Below, piece after piece: positions 63,468-64,000 of a stretch of DNA of 64,000 nt. The first letter of the stretch is position 1, and every line of letters begins with the position of its first letter. The stretch lies in contig NZ_LGRO01000001.1 of assembly GCF_001280565.1 (NCBI RefSeq), positions 1,860,001 through 1,924,000 of the forward strand, read 5' to 3'. The translations under genes were made by a program, and so were the position numbers. Origin of the DNA: Sulfobacillus thermosulfidooxidans (lineage in GTDB: Bacteria > Bacillota > Sulfobacillia > Sulfobacillales > Sulfobacillaceae). Below the pieces are notes generated by a model, which worked only from the letters and a program-made list of their open reading frames with translations, searched no databases and was not told the DNA's origin.

Positions 63468-63495
63468 ACCTGCTCACCGTCATCCGGTAGGTTTT
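63467..63495 (+). terminator. Probable terminator at the end of array 2
   Basis: AACCT (63467-63471) pairs with AGGTT (63489-63493), with ACCG/CGGT inside, then TTTTC. It directly follows the degenerate last repeat and would end the pre-crRNA transcript. The stem has a bulge, so confidence is modest. Confidence 0.5.
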
Positions 63496-63566
63496 CATTT
63501 ACCTCTCGCTTATCGAAAGCGGCAATCCGTTCTTACAGAATTAACACAACAGAAAAGACATGTAAA

Positions 63567-64000
63567 TTATTCATCTTGAATATCACTAATTTTATAGAGA
63601 ATTGCCGCTGGAACAACCTTTTCCATATGCCGACCACAATCGGCCAAAGGGGCAAATCCATAATGTTGGTAAAGCCCATGAGCATCACGCGTCACCAAAT
63701 AGAAACGTCTTAATCCTTGCAAATCCGGGTGATCCATAATCGATTCTATTAGCCATTTACCCAGTCCTTGACCTCTATATGGTGCTAAAACAAACACATC
63801 ACATAAATAAGCGAATGTCGCAAAATCTGAAATAACCCGTGCAAATCCCACTTGTTGACTATCCTGGTAAATACCAAAACATAAAGAATGCCGCAGGCTT
63901 TTCTCAAAAATATCCCGAGGCAATCCTACAGACCAATATGCTTCATTATGGAGATATGAAAATACGGTTTCTTTGTCCAACAAGGCTGGATCTGTTGATA
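63567..64000 (-). CDS. GNAT-family N-acetyltransferase (5' end beyond the window)
   Basis: At least 144 residues. SLCFGIYQDSQQVGFARVISD and VLAPYRGQGLGKWLI are the GNAT core and acetyl-CoA loop, and LYQHYGFAPL is the C-terminal motif. The frame stays open to the right edge (reading STDPALLDKETV), and family members begin a few residues before this, so the true start lies outside. The substrate is unknown. It faces the end of CRISPR array 2. Confidence 0.85.
   Translation of the reverse strand, partial: STDPALLDKETVFSYLHNEAYWSVGLPRDIFEKSLRHSLCFGIYQDSQQVGFARVISDFATFAYLCDVFVLAPYRGQGLGKWLIESIMDHPDLQGLRRFYLVTRDAHGLYQHYGFAPLADCGRHMEKVVPAAILYKISDIQDE

Noticed and set aside
1-64000. tRNA, rRNA or riboswitch
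   Set aside because: No cloverleaf, rRNA segment or known riboswitch core was recognised by reading; a covariance-model search would settle it.

Overview
The window looks like chromosomal DNA of a Gram-positive (Firmicutes-type) bacterium of medium G+C. Strong Shine-Dalgarno boxes (AAGGAG, GGAGG) precede most genes, TTG and GTG starts are common, and one binding protein is a classical lipoprotein. The mixture of gene families reminds me of acidophilic thermophiles such as Sulfobacillus, but that is an impression I could not test.

Layout. (1) 1-359: leader-proximal end of a CRISPR array read on the minus strand, with its leader at about 360-525. (2) 569-20,589: pyrimidine and nucleoside catabolism. 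It holds a reductive uracil pathway (PreT/PreA, dihydropyrimidinase, beta-ureidopropionase, beta-alanine-type aminotransferase), an Asp/Glu-racemase-fold enzyme, an NCS1 permease, an SDR, a PucR regulator and a formamidase. It also holds a pseudouridine module: a BMP-type nucleoside ABC importer followed directly by PsuG and PsuK. PsuK/PsuG release uracil from pseudouridine and the reductive pathway would degrade it. (3) 21,366-37,052: a divergent cluster for an imidazole compound. Minus strand: RpiR-type regulator, M20 amidohydrolase, HutF-like deaminase, HutU. Plus strand: NCS1 permease, a HisD::HisB-like fusion, SDR, two-subunit aconitase X, a fused GlcD-GlcE flavoprotein, HutI. No histidase is present, so urocanate may be made from another imidazole compound through the oxidoreductases and the AcnX dehydratase. 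This is the most novel part of the window. (4) 37,434-41,240: a surface-glycan trio (GtrA, UGM-like flavoprotein, DUF2079). (5) 41,241-44,600: small accessory genes, a broken ATPase gene and a gene with a near-consensus promoter. (6) 44,704-62,347: a composite CRISPR-Cas locus. A complete type I-B operon (cas6-cas8b-cas7-cas5-cas3-cas4-cas1-cas2) runs on the minus strand, headed by a CARF-HEPN effector. A type III-B operon (cmr1-6) ending in a Card1/Can2-type CARF nuclease runs on the plus strand. (7) 62,352-63,467: a second CRISPR array with a leader homologous to the first, read on the plus strand. (8) A partial GNAT acetyltransferase gene at the right edge.

The two arrays face outward. Their leaders share a promoter that abuts the first repeat, an upstream hairpin terminator and a 44-bp palindrome-ended block, and they enclose about 62 kb as an inverted repeat. 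Cas6 and Cas1/Cas2/Cas4 occur only once, so both effector complexes presumably share crRNA processing and spacer acquisition. The Cas10 subunit keeps its GGDD cyclase motif but has no HD nuclease domain, so its interference probably relies on Cmr4 and on the two CARF nucleases.
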